A stretch of DNA of 64,000 nt, from positions 507,457 through 571,456 of the forward strand of contig NZ_CAXWGX010000023.1 in the NCBI RefSeq assembly GCF_964266745.1. Direction: 5' to 3'. This document shows positions 1 through 9,038 of the stretch, piece by piece. This stretch comes from Propionicimonas sp020161015 (GTDB lineage Bacteria > Actinomycetota > Actinomycetes > Propionibacteriales > Propionibacteriaceae). The notes beneath the pieces were generated by a model. That model did not search any database. It was not told where the DNA came from and saw only the letters and a program-made list of their open reading frames with translations. How positions within the stretch are numbered: position 1 is the first letter of the stretch; each line of letters begins with the position of its first letter. The translations under genes and the position numbers were made by a program.

Positions 1-150
1 CTGCGGGAGCACCGGATCGTGCCAGGGGCACAGGTCACGGTGAAGGCCGTCGGGGAGGTCTTCCACGTGGACGGGACGCCGCTCGGGCTGCCGTCCGGCG
101 ACCTCGAGCACGTCCGCGCGAGGGCGCGGGAGCGTCGGGCGGCCGGCTGA
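1..150 (+). CDS. C-terminal fragment of an unidentified protein
   Basis: An open frame enters from the left edge and ends at TGA 148-150, giving 49 residues. The segment LREHRIVPGAQVTVKAVG followed by a short strand-rich stretch resembles the SH3-like/FeoA-type C-terminal domain of DtxR/MntR metal regulators. The match is short and the DNA-binding part lies outside the window, so the family is a guess. It converges on the next gene with 33 bases between them. Confidence 0.4.
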   Translation: MREHRIVPGAQVTVKAVGEVFHVDGTPLGLPSGDLEHVRARARERRAAG

Positions 151-183
151 CGCTTTGCCCGAGGCCCCGGAGGGCGGCCGCCG

Positions 184-1668
184 TCAGGGCTCCTGCCAGA
201 ACAGGCGGTACAGGTCGGAGGAGGGCGAGCCCATCAGGGCCGCGTAGTCGTTCGGTGGCAGGGTCAGCGCGGTGCCGGCCGGGTCGCGCTCGCCGATCAG
301 CGACAACCCCAGGCCCGCCCGTCCGTCACGGCTGCCCAGGCCGAGCAGGTCGAGGGTCGTGGGAAGCATGCTGAACTGGTCGGCGCGTTCGCGCGCGAAC
401 CGCACGGTGCCGTCGGGGCTCCACACGCGCAGCACGATCGTCCGGTCGGCCTGGGCATCGAGTTCGGCCTTGTAGAAGCCGCCCTCCGCGGTGGCCTTCA
501 GGTGGTCGCCCATGACGACGACGACCGTGTCCTCCAGGTAGCCGCTGGTACGCAGGTGCTCCAGGAACCCGCCGACGGCCTGCATCGAGCACCGGATCGC
601 GGTCGCCATGGCCACGTCGTCGTCGGTGCGGCAGGTCGGGTACACGCCCCCCGGCTCGTGGGTGTCGAGGGTGAGCATGGTGAGGTTGAACGGGCGACCG
701 GCCGCGCGCAGGGTGTCGATCCGCTCGGTGGCGTGGGCGAAGAGCTGGTGGTCGGACATGCCCCAGATGGAGATGTTCTCCCGGGCCTCGCCCTCGGCCT
801 CCCAGTTCTCCAGCCCGTAGACGAAGTCGTAGCCGTGGTCCATCAGGAAGGTGCCCTTGCCGGCGAACTTGGAGTTGGCGCCGCCGAGGAAGACGTTGGT
901 GTAGCCCGCCTCGTGCAGGACGTCGCCGAGGCACCGCGCGCCGGGAAGGAAGCTGTCGACCTGTTCGCCGAACAGGTTGTGGTCGACGCCGGCGGTGAGC
1001 AGGTCGCTCTTGAGCGGGATCCCGCACTGCGTGCCGATCAGCCCGGCCATCGTCCAGCCGCCGCCGGGGTACTGCTGGAGGCCCTCGTAATGAGCCCAGC
1101 CGGCCGTGGCGTCGTCGAGGTCGGACAGCAGGTTGCTGCCGAACAGGGAAGCATCGGCGAAGGTGTTCTCGCCCGACTCCAGGTAGATCGTCACCAGGTT
1201 CTTCGGCTTCGACGGGGGGACGGGCGTCCCCGGGGCCACGTAGTACGGCGCGAAGGACGCGTCCCCGAGCAGTGCGGACGCGTACTGCGGCACCCCGGTC
1301 ACGGTGAGCAGGATCGCCAGCGCCACGGTCAGGCTGAGCGCCCCCGGCAGCACCGGGTGGCGGCGGACGCGGGCAGCGCCCCGGGTGCCACGCACCCGTC
1401 GACGCCAGGCGAGGACGGCGACCAGGGCCACCGCGGCCACCAGCGGCAGCACGATGCACACGACGACGGCCTCGGCGACCAGCGCCGGGTTGCCGGCCTT
1501 GTCACCCGCCGCCCCACGCAGGTTCAGCAGGGTCTGGTCGAGGGTGACGACCCCGAACCGGTAGCGGATCCAGCCCGCGAGCGCCAGCAGCACGAGGGCA
1601 GCGGTGAAGAGCGCCCAGCGGGTCACACCCAGCCACCGCGGCAGTCGCATCCGTCCCATCCCGTTCAT
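184..1668 (-). CDS. OpgB/LTA-synthase-like membrane phosphoglycerol transferase (alkaline phosphatase fold)
   Basis: A membrane-anchored sulfatase-fold enzyme, probably moving a phosphoglycerol or similar phospho-group onto a cell-envelope glycan. I chose ATG 1668 (494 aa); the frame is open to 1836, but those residues are Arg/Pro-rich and precede the first membrane segment. Three to four N-terminal transmembrane helices lead to an extracellular domain with the family motifs: YLESGENTF (metal-ligand Glu164), GGGWTMAG with the nucleophile Thr206 followed by QCGIPL, TLDTHEP (Asp335, His337) and GDH (Asp388, His389). The WTxAG...QCGIPL arrangement is typical of MdoB/OpgB rather than Firmicute LtaS. 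The substrate in this organism is unknown. The gene stands alone, divergent from the PPTase gene. Confidence 0.85.
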   Translation of the reverse strand: MNGMGRMRLPRWLGVTRWALFTAALVLLALAGWIRYRFGVVTLDQTLLNLRGAAGDKAGNPALVAEAVVVCIVLPLVAAVALVAVLAWRRRVRGTRGAARVRRHPVLPGALSLTVALAILLTVTGVPQYASALLGDASFAPYYVAPGTPVPPSKPKNLVTIYLESGENTFADASLFGSNLLSDLDDATAGWAHYEGLQQYPGGGWTMAGLIGTQCGIPLKSDLLTAGVDHNLFGEQVDSFLPGARCLGDVLHEAGYTNVFLGGANSKFAGKGTFLMDHGYDFVYGLENWEAEGEARENISIWGMSDHQLFAHATERIDTLRAAGRPFNLTMLTLDTHEPGGVYPTCRTDDDVAMATAIRCSMQAVGGFLEHLRTSGYLEDTVVVVMGDHLKATAEGGFYKAELDAQADRTIVLRVWSPDGTVRFARERADQFSMLPTTLDLLGLGSRDGRAGLGLSLIGERDPAGTALTLPPNDYAALMGSPSSDLYRLFWQEP

Positions 1669-1850
1669 CGCAAGGAGAAAGGGTAGCAATCCGCCGTTCA
1701 CCCCTGCGTGGTGCGGACGGCCGCCGGCCGCGCGACGGTGGCGACGAGGGACTGTTCGCCGCCTCCTCTCCCGACGTTCACCCGCCGGTGGCGCGGTGTT
1801 CGTCGCTGTGGGTGACGGTTCCCTCGTCAGCGGCATCGAGGAGGAGGCCC

Positions 1851-2579
1851 GTGTCCGGTCCGGCGCCCGCCAGCGCTCCCGTGCACCCGACGGCGGGTGC
1901 GGCCACCGTCGGCCCGGCTGCGGTCGCGTGGGCCTGGGAGGACAGGGTCGTCACGGAGGCGCTGCCCGGCCTGCTGGACGAGGTCGACGCCGAGCGCGCC
2001 GCGTCCCTCGGACCCCCGGCACGACACCGCCTGCGGGTGGGCCGGCTGCTCCTCCACCATCTCGTCGCCGAGCGGTTCCCCGCGGCCACCGGTTGGGCTG
2101 TCACGCCGGGACGATGCGCGCGTTGCGGCGACGCCCACCTCGGGCCCCGGCTGAGCGGTGTGCCGGCCCTGGCCAGTGTCGCCTACGCGGACGGGCTGGT
2201 GGTCGCGGCCCTCGCCCCGTCGACGCACGTCGGCCGGCTCGGCGTGGACGCCGAGCGCGACACGGTGGAGCAGGACCGGCTCGACGAGCTGCACCGGTTG
2301 CTCGGGCAGTCGTCGGAGAAGGTGGTGCGCCGGTGGACGAGGGTGGAGGCGGTGCTCAAGGCCGACGGCCGCGGGCTGCTGATCGACCCGGGAGCGGTGT
2401 GGCTGCGTCGCGGTGGCGCCTGGATCGCCGGGCAGAAGTCCAGCTACCTCCTGGCCGACGTCGCCGGCCCGCCCGGCTTCGTCATCAGTCTCGCCTGGAG
2501 CGCCGGGGAGCCGCCGGTGGGTGGACGCCCGGCGAGCCGGACGGCCGGCCCGGCCGGCGCCCGCTGGTCGGAGCGGTGA
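1851..2579 (+). CDS. 4'-phosphopantetheinyl transferase family protein
   Basis: Transfers 4'-phosphopantetheine from coenzyme A to a conserved serine of carrier proteins (Sfp/EntD-type superfamily). The magnesium-binding GVDAE motif is at Asp133/Glu135 and the WTRVEAVLKADG motif (Glu166, Lys170) is the second family signature. SVAYADGLVVAAL corresponds to the usual SVSHS region but has Tyr-Ala where Ser-His is typical, a possible activity change. I chose GTG 1851 because GAGGAGG lies five bases upstream; an ATG at 1788 would add a low-complexity leader. Length is 242 aa, normal for the family. No NRPS or PKS is nearby, so its target carrier protein lies elsewhere. Confidence 0.8.
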   Translation: MSGPAPASAPVHPTAGAATVGPAAVAWAWEDRVVTEALPGLLDEVDAERAASLGPPARHRLRVGRLLLHHLVAERFPAATGWAVTPGRCARCGDAHLGPRLSGVPALASVAYADGLVVAALAPSTHVGRLGVDAERDTVEQDRLDELHRLLGQSSEKVVRRWTRVEAVLKADGRGLLIDPGAVWLRRGGAWIAGQKSSYLLADVAGPPGFVISLAWSAGEPPVGGRPASRTAGPAGARWSER

Positions 2580-2728
2580 CCCGCCCCGGGTGGGGTGGTA
2601 CGCGCGCGCCGTGAGCGGGTGCCCGACGTTCCCCGGATGGGCACGCGCCGTTCACGTCGGCGTCGGCGGCCCGTGGCCCGGGCCCGCGAGGCTCGGCGCA
2701 GCAACCGGAACCATTGGGGAGGCGCGTG

Positions 2729-2783
2729 CACCGAATCGGTGTCCCACCGGCCCCGGGTTGGCGGAACCGTCACCGAGGCGGTG
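2729..2783. promoter_or_regulatory. Two short CACCG/CGGTG inverted repeats in an intergenic region
   Basis: The 235-base gap 2580-2814 has no gene. It holds CACCGA-A-TCGGTG at 2729-2741 and CACCG-AGG-CGGTG at 2771-2783, 42 bases apart, upstream of the GTG start at 2815. Two copies of the same half-site could be an operator for the downstream gene, but short GC-rich palindromes are common by chance here. Confidence 0.25.
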
Positions 2784-2814
2784 CCCGCCCCGAGCGGGAA
2801 GGAGACCGACCGGC

Positions 2815-4179
2815 GTGACCCGGCACCTGTTCCACTTCGACCTCAAGCCGAGGAACAACTACGGCGACACGGTGCTGTTCGAGCTGGTCAGGCAGCTGTT
2901 CGACGGCTATTCCGGGCGGGAGAAGTTCCTCGTGACCTCCACGACCAACCTTCGCCACGTGGTCGGCCCCCGCACGGTGGAGCAGATCAACGCCGAGTCC
3001 GACGCCGTCGTCCTCGGCGGCGGCGGGCTGATGCTGCGCAGCACGAACGAGAACGCCAATGCGGGCTGGCAGTGGAACATCGGCCTCGACCGGCTCGCGG
3101 CGATCGCGGTGCCGCTGGTCGTCTTCGCCGTGGGCTACAACCGCTTCGAGGGCGAGCCGGAGTTCGAGCCGGTGTTCACCGAGCACCTGAACGCGACAGT
3201 CGAGAAGGCGGCCTTCTTCGGCGTCCGCAACCACGGCTCGATGGAGGCGGTGCGCGGCTACCTGCGTCCCGAGCTCGCCGGGAAGGTGCTGTTCCAGCCG
3301 TGCCCGACGACCGTCGCGTCCCACCTCGTGCCGGACCTGTACGTCCCCGACCTCGCCCCCGAGCGCAGGGTCGGGCTCCAGGTGACCTTCGAGGCGCGCA
3401 ACGAGCTCGCCGGCTTCGACGGCAGGGAGGTCTTCGCCGGCCTGCTGACCGTCGCCCGCGACCTGCGTCGCCGGGGCTACGAGCTCGACGTGATCAGCCA
3501 CAGCGACGTCGACGACGCGTTCGCCGACCACCTTCGCGACCACGGCGTCCCCGCGCGACACGTCCGGCTGCACGCCGCCCCGCGCGGGCTCTTCGACGGC
3601 CTGGCCTACTACGGGCGCCTCCCGCTGACGATCGGCATGCGCGGCCACGGCCAGATGATCCCGTTCGGGATGGGCAACGGCATCGTCTCGGTGGCCGCGC
3701 GGCGCAAGCTGGCCTACTTCGTGGACGACCTCGGCCGTCCCGACCTCGCCGTCGAGCCACGCGGGGACGGCTGGACAACCCGGGTGCTCGACCTCGTCGA
3801 GCGCTGGTTCGGCGACCCGGACGGGGAGCGGGCCGCGTTCGCCGTGGCCCGGGAACGGCTCTGGCGGACGACTCTGGACAACCTGGGGCTCATCAGCAGC
3901 ACGCTCACCGGGGACGCCGGCGACCCGGACGCCTTCGTGCCGATGACCCCGTTCGAGCGCGAGCTCGCGCTGAACACCTACACCAGCGCCCGGACCGCCG
4001 ACGTGGAGGCCGGGCGCGCGCAGCGGCTGCGCGACGAGCTGGTCCAGACGCGCTCCGCGCTGGCCCGTGCCGAGCGCGACCTGCGGCGCAGCCAGGATGA
4101 GATCGCCCGCGGCGGCCTGCACCTGATCTACCGCAACGCGCGCCGCCGCGTCGGCCGGGTGGTCCGGGGGCGAGGCTAG
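2815..4179 (+). CDS. Polysaccharide pyruvyl transferase family protein
   Basis: A 454-aa cytoplasmic protein of the CsaB/polysaccharide pyruvyl transferase superfamily, which adds ketal pyruvate or related groups to cell-surface glycans. The start is NNYGDTVLFELV, the usual N-terminal nucleotide-sugar transferase pattern (GDxxL). It is followed by VVLGGGGLM near residue 65 and TIGMRGHGQMIPFGMG near residue 275, which matches the family's conserved R-x-H-G segment. The last 60 residues are charged and helical, probably coiled coil (RLRDELVQTRSALARAERDL), ending in a basic tail. GTG 2815 is chosen because AAGGAG sits 10 bases upstream; the longer open frame to 2413 runs through the PPTase gene. 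No other glycan genes adjoin it, so its acceptor is unknown. Confidence 0.75.
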   Translation: MTRHLFHFDLKPRNNYGDTVLFELVRQLFDGYSGREKFLVTSTTNLRHVVGPRTVEQINAESDAVVLGGGGLMLRSTNENANAGWQWNIGLDRLAAIAVPLVVFAVGYNRFEGEPEFEPVFTEHLNATVEKAAFFGVRNHGSMEAVRGYLRPELAGKVLFQPCPTTVASHLVPDLYVPDLAPERRVGLQVTFEARNELAGFDGREVFAGLLTVARDLRRRGYELDVISHSDVDDAFADHLRDHGVPARHVRLHAAPRGLFDGLAYYGRLPLTIGMRGHGQMIPFGMGNGIVSVAARRKLAYFVDDLGRPDLAVEPRGDGWTTRVLDLVERWFGDPDGERAAFAVARERLWRTTLDNLGLISSTLTGDAGDPDAFVPMTPFERELALNTYTSARTADVEAGRAQRLRDELVQTRSALARAERDLRRSQDEIARGGLHLIYRNARRRVGRVVRGRG

Positions 4180-4224
4180 GCGTCCCCGTCCTCGGGGTCG
4201 CTCCGGGCAGCCGGGGCGAGCTTC

Positions 4225-5154
4225 CTAGTCGCCGATCGTGTCGCGGGCGCGGGTCACGATCAGGGGGTCGGGCTCGCCGATGACGGACGCGTCCCTGCCC
4301 TCGTAGTCGAACCGGCTCAGGAAGTAGCGCATCGCGTTCAGCCGCGCACGCTTCTTGTCGTTGCTGCGCACCGTGATCCAGGGGGCGTGGTCGGTGTCGG
4401 TGCGAGCGAACATCGCCTCCTTGGCCGCCCCGTAGTCGTCCCACCGGTCCAGTGACTCCAGGTCCATGGGGGAGAGCTTCCAGCGGCGGACCGGATCGAT
4501 CTGGCGGATCGCGAAGCGGGTGCGCTGCTCGCGCCGGGTCACCGAGAACCAGAACTTGGTCAGGTGGATGCCGGAGTCGACGATCAGGCGCTCGAACTCC
4601 GGCACCTGGTTCATGAAGGTCTGGTACTCGTCGTCGGAGCAGAAGCCCATCACCCGCTCGACCCCGGCGCGGTTGTACCAGGAGCGGTCGAACAGCACGA
4701 TCTCGCCCTCGGTGGGGAAGTGCTGGACGTAGCGCTGGAAGTACCACTGGCCCTGCTCGCGCGCGGACGGCTTGGTGAGGGCGACGACGCGCGCGGCGCG
4801 GGGGTTGAGGTGCTCGGTGAAGCGCTTGATCGTGCCGCCCTTGCCGGCGGCGTCGCGGCCCTCGAACACCACGATGTGGCGGATCCCGTGGTCCTGGCCC
4901 CAGTACTGGAGCTTCAGGAGCTCGATCTGGAGCAGGTACTTCTGGTGCTCGTACTCGTCGCGGTCGAGCAGGTCGTCGTAGGGGTAGTCCTCCCGCCAGG
5001 TCTCCACAGCCCGGCCGAGCGGGTCGATCAGCACGGGGTCGGGGCTGTCCCCGTCCGCCACCGTGTAGCCCTGCTCGACCAGCCGGTCGATGAACGCGCG
5101 GAGGTTCTCGTCGGCATCGGGCTGGACGTCGTCCAGATCTGCGGGACCGTCCAC
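4225..5154 (-). CDS. ppk2: Polyphosphate kinase 2 (PPK2 family)
   Basis: Transfers phosphate between polyphosphate and nucleotides (ADP/GDP to ATP/GTP, or the reverse) in the cytoplasm. The 309-aa product has a Walker A loop GRDAAGKGGT at residues 99-108, Walker B FDRSWYNRAGVERVMGF starting near 155, and the lid segment TRREQRTRF. These match single-domain PPK2 enzymes in length and order; the NRAGVERVMGF form is common in the class I subgroup. The start at ATG 5154 gives the usual N-terminal extension of about 60 residues before the conserved domain. It is transcribed alone and converges on the pyruvyl transferase gene with 45 bases between. Confidence 0.92.
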   Translation of the reverse strand: MDGPADLDDVQPDADENLRAFIDRLVEQGYTVADGDSPDPVLIDPLGRAVETWREDYPYDDLLDRDEYEHQKYLLQIELLKLQYWGQDHGIRHIVVFEGRDAAGKGGTIKRFTEHLNPRAARVVALTKPSAREQGQWYFQRYVQHFPTEGEIVLFDRSWYNRAGVERVMGFCSDDEYQTFMNQVPEFERLIVDSGIHLTKFWFSVTRREQRTRFAIRQIDPVRRWKLSPMDLESLDRWDDYGAAKEAMFARTDTDHAPWITVRSNDKKRARLNAMRYFLSRFDYEGRDASVIGEPDPLIVTRARDTIGD

Positions 5155-5270
5155 GGCGGGCCTTTCTCGGGTCGGTCGGGGCGCACCCGACGCGCCCCAC
5201 GATAGCGGTGGGACGCCACCTCGCAGCAGGGTCCACGGCCACGTCCGGCGACGGTCGCCGGGAGGACGAC

Positions 5271-5315
5271 GCAGCGCCCCACCCCGTTCACTCTCGTGAC
5301 GGGACGGGGCGCTGC
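5271..5315 (-). terminator. Stem-loop terminator after the SHOCT gene
   Basis: GCAGCGCCCC at 5271-5280 pairs exactly with GGGGCGCTGC at 5306-5315, and most of the inner bases also pair (CCCGT with ACGGG), leaving a short loop around ACTCTCG. It lies 30 bases beyond the stop of the minus-strand SHOCT gene and upstream of ppk2, so it most likely ends the SHOCT transcript. There is no long T-run. Confidence 0.65.
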
Positions 5316-5344
5316 GCAGCGTGTGCCGGGCGACCGGCCAGGGC

Positions 5345-5731
5345 TCAGGCCAGGGCCTTCGCCTTCAGTGCCGCGTACTCCTCGGCCGTGATCGTGCCGG
5401 CGTCGAGGAGGGCCTTGGCGCGAGCGATCTCGTCGGCAGGGCTGCCCGCGACCGAGCGGATGTAGTCGTCGGTCGCGGCCTTGGCCTGCTCGGCCTGGGC
5501 CTGCGCCCGGGTCGCCATGCCACCGCCGCGCACGATCACGTAGATGAGGGCGGTGAGGGCCGGAACGAAGATCAGGAAGAACATCCAGACGGCCTTCAGG
5601 CCGCCGCTGAGCTCGCGGTCACGGAAGAGGTCGCCGACGATGGCGAACAGGGCGAACAGGTAGGAGATGAAGATCACCATGGTGAGCGTGTACCAGATCA
5701 CGCTGCCCAGGTTGAGCCAGAAATCCGGCAT
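5345..5731 (-). CDS. Small membrane protein with PLDc_N-like region and C-terminal SHOCT domain
   Basis: A 128-aa protein with two transmembrane helices (about 10-35 and 47-68), a short Gln/Ala-rich helical linker and a C-terminal SHOCT domain. The last 28 residues (ADEIARAKALLDAGTITAEEYAALKAKALA, in overlapping parts) carry the classic LLDxGxITxEEYxxLKxKxL pattern. The two-helix part resembles the phospholipase-D-nuclease N-terminal membrane domain found in many small actinobacterial proteins. SHOCT domains are thought to mediate oligomerisation; no catalytic residues are visible. It is divergent from pepA across 176 bases. A second SHOCT protein occurs at 58656-59825. Confidence 0.75.
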   Translation of the reverse strand: MPDFWLNLGSVIWYTLTMVIFISYLFALFAIVGDLFRDRELSGGLKAVWMFFLIFVPALTALIYVIVRGGGMATRAQAQAEQAKAATDDYIRSVAGSPADEIARAKALLDAGTITAEEYAALKAKALA

Positions 5732-5907
5732 GGAGTAGTGCCTTTCGATCGTCGGCCCGGCCTGAAGCGCCGGACGCTGTCTTCGGGGAGCCTACTGAGA
5801 ACGCGACCACTTTGGACACTGGCGTGTTCTGGAGCGCCCGGAGGGCGGACCGCTAGGGTGCTGATTGGCCGGCTTCGCCGTGCCTCAGCAAAGGAAGTGG
5901 AGCACCG

Positions 5908-7425
5908 ATGTCACGCAGCGCGAACAAGCTGATTCCCGCCGATTTCACCGCCGTGCCCTCGCTGGGTAACAGCTGCGACGTGCGCGTGGTCGATGACTTC
6001 TCCGACGTCGACGCCGTCGCCGTCCTCGTCGCCAGCGGCACCGACCTGACCCCGCTGGTGGGCCTGGGGTCCGACGCCCTGGCCGCCGCCGGCTTCGACG
6101 CCGAGCCGGGCAGCAGCCTGGTCGTCGCCCAGGACGGGCACCCGCTGGTGCTGGTCGGCATCGGGAAGGCCGGGGACCTGGACGCGGACAAGGTGCGCGA
6201 CGCCGCCGCGGCGGCCGCCCGGGCCACCGCGAAGAAGGGCGGACGGATCGGCATCGAGGTCGGAGAGCTGGGCCTGGATGCCCGGGTGGCCGGCCAGGTG
6301 CTCACCGAGGGTGCCCTGCTCGCCCGCTACCGCTACTCGGCGCTCAAAGCGCAGGCGAAGGAGGTGCCTCTCGCGGTCCTCCAGCTGAAGGTCGCCGGCG
6401 CGGACGCCGCGGAGGTCGCGGCCGGCGTGGCGGTCGGCCAGGTCGGTGTGCGGGCGACCACGGTCGCCCGTGACCTCGCCAACACCCCGCCCGGGCACCT
6501 GACAGCGACCGACCTCGCCGACCTCGCCGCCGAGCTGGGTCCGGAGTACGGGTTCGAGGTCGAGTCCTACGACAAGGCCCAGCTGATCGAGATGGGCTGC
6601 GGCGGCATCCTGGGCGTCAACGCCGGCAGCGAGGAGGAGCCCCGTCTGGTCGTGCTCACCTACGCGCCGCAGGGCGAGGTCACGGGCCACCTCGGGCTGG
6701 TCGGCAAGGGCATCATGTACGACTCGGGGGGCATCAGCCTCAAGCCGTCCGACCCCATGCACCTGCTGATGAAGATGGACATGGGCGGCGCGGCGGCCGT
6801 CATGGGCGCCTTCACCGCGCTGCGTGACCTCGGTGTCCCGGCGGCGGTCACGGCCTGGCTGTGCTGCACCGACAACATGCCGTCCGGCTCGGCCTACAAG
6901 CTCGGGGACGTGCTCACCTGCCGCAACGGCAAGACCGTCGAGGTGAAGAACACCGACGCCGAGGGTCGCCTGGCGATGATGGACGGGCTCGCGCTCGCCG
7001 TCGAGGCTGGCGTGGACGCCATCGTCGACATCGCCACGCTCACCGGCGCGGCGCTGATGGCGCTCGGCAAGTCCCGGGCTGCGCTCCTCGGCAACGACGA
7101 CGGCATGATCGAGCGGGTGAAGGCGGCCGCCGCGGCGACCGACGAGCCGGTGTGGCAGCTCCCGCTGGAGCGGAAGTACCGCAAGCAGCTGGACTCCGAC
7201 ATCGCCGACATCTCCAACCTGGGCGGCCCCCACGCGGGTGCCACCACGGCCGCGCTGTTCCTCGACGAGTTCGTGGCCGGCGTCCCGTGGGCGCACATCG
7301 ACATCGCGGGCACCATGGCGTCCGACGCCGACGACGCGTGGCGCTCCGCGGGTGCGACCGGCTTCGGCGCGCGGCTCCTCGCGCAGCTCGCCGCCGGCTT
7401 CAGCGCTCCGACCGGAACGGACTAG
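5908..7425 (+). CDS. pepA: Leucyl aminopeptidase (peptidase family M17)
   Basis: Cytosolic aminopeptidase that removes N-terminal residues from peptides using two metal ions. The C-terminal catalytic domain is intact: GKGIMYDSGGISLKP with Lys267, Asp272 and Lys279, KMDMGGAAAV with Asp291, and NTDAEGRLAMMD with Asp350, Glu352 and Arg354. Length (505 aa) is normal. AAAGGAAG 10-17 bases before ATG 5908 acts as ribosome binding site. It is the first gene of an apparent operon with four membrane proteins (gaps of 33 and 11 bases, then two 4-base overlaps), which suggests peptide or amino-acid turnover coupled to transport. Confidence 0.93.
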   Translation: MSRSANKLIPADFTAVPSLGNSCDVRVVDDFSDVDAVAVLVASGTDLTPLVGLGSDALAAAGFDAEPGSSLVVAQDGHPLVLVGIGKAGDLDADKVRDAAAAAARATAKKGGRIGIEVGELGLDARVAGQVLTEGALLARYRYSALKAQAKEVPLAVLQLKVAGADAAEVAAGVAVGQVGVRATTVARDLANTPPGHLTATDLADLAAELGPEYGFEVESYDKAQLIEMGCGGILGVNAGSEEEPRLVVLTYAPQGEVTGHLGLVGKGIMYDSGGISLKPSDPMHLLMKMDMGGAAAVMGAFTALRDLGVPAAVTAWLCCTDNMPSGSAYKLGDVLTCRNGKTVEVKNTDAEGRLAMMDGLALAVEAGVDAIVDIATLTGAALMALGKSRAALLGNDDGMIERVKAAAAATDEPVWQLPLERKYRKQLDSDIADISNLGGPHAGATTAALFLDEFVAGVPWAHIDIAGTMASDADDAWRSAGATGFGARLLAQLAAGFSAPTGTD

Positions 7426-7458
7426 CCGCACAGCCTCGACGCAAGGGAAGAGGCGTAG

Positions 7459-9027
7459 ATGTTCGGTCTTGGCCCGGTGGCCATCGTCCTGACCATCCTG
7501 GTCCTGGCCGTGGTGGCCTTCATGTCCAACAAGGTGCCGGTCGGGATCGTCGCGCTCGGCGTGGCACTGGCGCTGTGGGCGACGAACATCCTGACGCTGC
7601 CGCAGGCGCTCGCCGGCTTCGGCGACCCCACGGTGATCTTCATCGCGAGCCTGTTCATCGTGTCCGAGGCGCTGGACTCCACCGGCGTCACGGCCTGGGC
7701 AGGACAGGAGGTGGTCAGCAGGGGCGGGACGGGACGCACGTCCCTTCTGGTGGTCATCGGGCTGCTGGTCGCTGTGCTGACGGCCCTGATCAGCGTGAAC
7801 GGCGCGGTCGCAGCCCTCATCCCCGTGGTGGTCGTGGTGGCCGTCCGCGCGGGCCTGACGCCCAGCCAGATGCTGATGCCGCTGGCGTTCTCCGCGCACG
7901 CCGGATCGATGCTCGCCCTCACCGGGACGCCGGTGAACATCATCGTCAGCGAAGCGGCGGCTGACGCGGGTGCGCGCCCCTTCAGCTTCCTCGAGTTCGG
8001 GCTGGCCGGCGTCCCCCTGGTGGTCGGGACGCTCGGGATCATCGTCCTGTTCGGCAAGCGGCTGCTGCCCGACCGCGCGCCCACCACCCTGCCGCCCGAC
8101 CTCGGGATGCAGGCGAAGGTCCTGCGCGAGCAGTACGCCGTGCCCGGTGACACCGAGCTCGTCGGCGCCCGTACCGGCTTCACGGAGGTGCTCGTGCCGC
8201 CGCGCTCCGACCTGGTCGGCATGCACATGTTCCCCGGCATGACGACCCCCAGCGGAGACCTGGTCGTGCTCGGCGTGCAGCGGGGCGGGGAGGACCTCAC
8301 CGGCCCTGACACCATCATCCAGGCCGGTGACGCGCTCCTGCTCGGCGGCACGTGGGAGCACCTGGAGAAGCACACCTCCGGCCCGGACGTCCTGGTCGTC
8401 GACGACCCGGCGAGGCTGCGCCGCGGCGTCCCCCTCGGCGTGGGCGCCAAGCGCGCGATCGGGATCCTGGCCGCCATGGTGCTCCTTCTCGCCACCGGGC
8501 TGGTGCCCCCGGCCGTGGCGGGGCTCCTCGCCGCAGGGGCCATCGTGCTCAGCCGTGTGCTCACCCCTGCGCAGGCGTACCGCTCGGTGTCCTGGACGAC
8601 CGTCGTGCTGGTCGGCGGCATGATCCCGCTGTCGACGGCGTTCACCGCCACGGGCACCGCTGACCTGATCGCCAACGGCCTGCTGTCCGTGGTCGGAGAC
8701 AGCTCGCCGACGCTGGCGCTCACGGCCCTCGTCGTGCTCACCATGGTGCTCGGACAGCTCATCTCCAACACTGCGACCGTGCTGATCATGGCGCCCATAG
8801 CCACCGTCCTCGCGACCGACCTGCATGTCTCGGTGCTCCCGTTCATGATGGCCCTCACCGTGGCGGGCGCCGCGTCCTTCCTCACCCCCGTGGCCACCGC
8901 AGCCAACACGATGGTGATGGAGCCGGGTGGCTACCGGTTCAGCGACTACTGGAAGCTCGGGCTGCCGCTCCTGCTGCTGTTCCTGCTCGTCGCGGTGTTC
9001 TGGGTCCCTCTGATCTGGCGCTTCTGA
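7459..9027 (+). CDS. SLC13/ArsB-type permease with TrkA-C (RCK_C) domain
   Basis: A 522-aa inner-membrane transporter of the ion-transporter superfamily (SLC13/DASS or CitM-like). An N-terminal half of about five helices ends in the family signature MLALTGTPVNIIVSE near residue 155. A cytoplasmic TrkA-C-like domain follows at about residues 225-315 (VLVPPRSDLVGMHMFPG...GGEDLTGPDTIIQAGDALLLGG, read in parts), then a second helical half with LISNTATVLIMAPIA near 435. Substrates in this superfamily are di- or tricarboxylates, sulfate or arsenite; sequence alone does not decide. It sits 33 bases after pepA. Confidence 0.82.
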   Translation: MFGLGPVAIVLTILVLAVVAFMSNKVPVGIVALGVALALWATNILTLPQALAGFGDPTVIFIASLFIVSEALDSTGVTAWAGQEVVSRGGTGRTSLLVVIGLLVAVLTALISVNGAVAALIPVVVVVAVRAGLTPSQMLMPLAFSAHAGSMLALTGTPVNIIVSEAAADAGARPFSFLEFGLAGVPLVVGTLGIIVLFGKRLLPDRAPTTLPPDLGMQAKVLREQYAVPGDTELVGARTGFTEVLVPPRSDLVGMHMFPGMTTPSGDLVVLGVQRGGEDLTGPDTIIQAGDALLLGGTWEHLEKHTSGPDVLVVDDPARLRRGVPLGVGAKRAIGILAAMVLLLATGLVPPAVAGLLAAGAIVLSRVLTPAQAYRSVSWTTVVLVGGMIPLSTAFTATGTADLIANGLLSVVGDSSPTLALTALVVLTMVLGQLISNTATVLIMAPIATVLATDLHVSVLPFMMALTVAGAASFLTPVATAANTMVMEPGGYRFSDYWKLGLPLLLLFLLVAVFWVPLIWRF

Positions 9028-9038
9028 AAGGCCCTCCC

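Noticed and set aside
1788..1850. N-terminal extension of the phosphopantetheinyl transferase from ATG 1788
   Set aside because: The extra 21 residues are low-complexity Ser/Arg, and a strong Shine-Dalgarno precedes GTG 1851 instead.
5911..8826. 971-codon open frame on the minus strand
   Set aside because: It is antisense to pepA and the SLC13 gene, is rich in Arg/His/Gly/Asp without any domain, and is the usual shadow of GC-biased codons.
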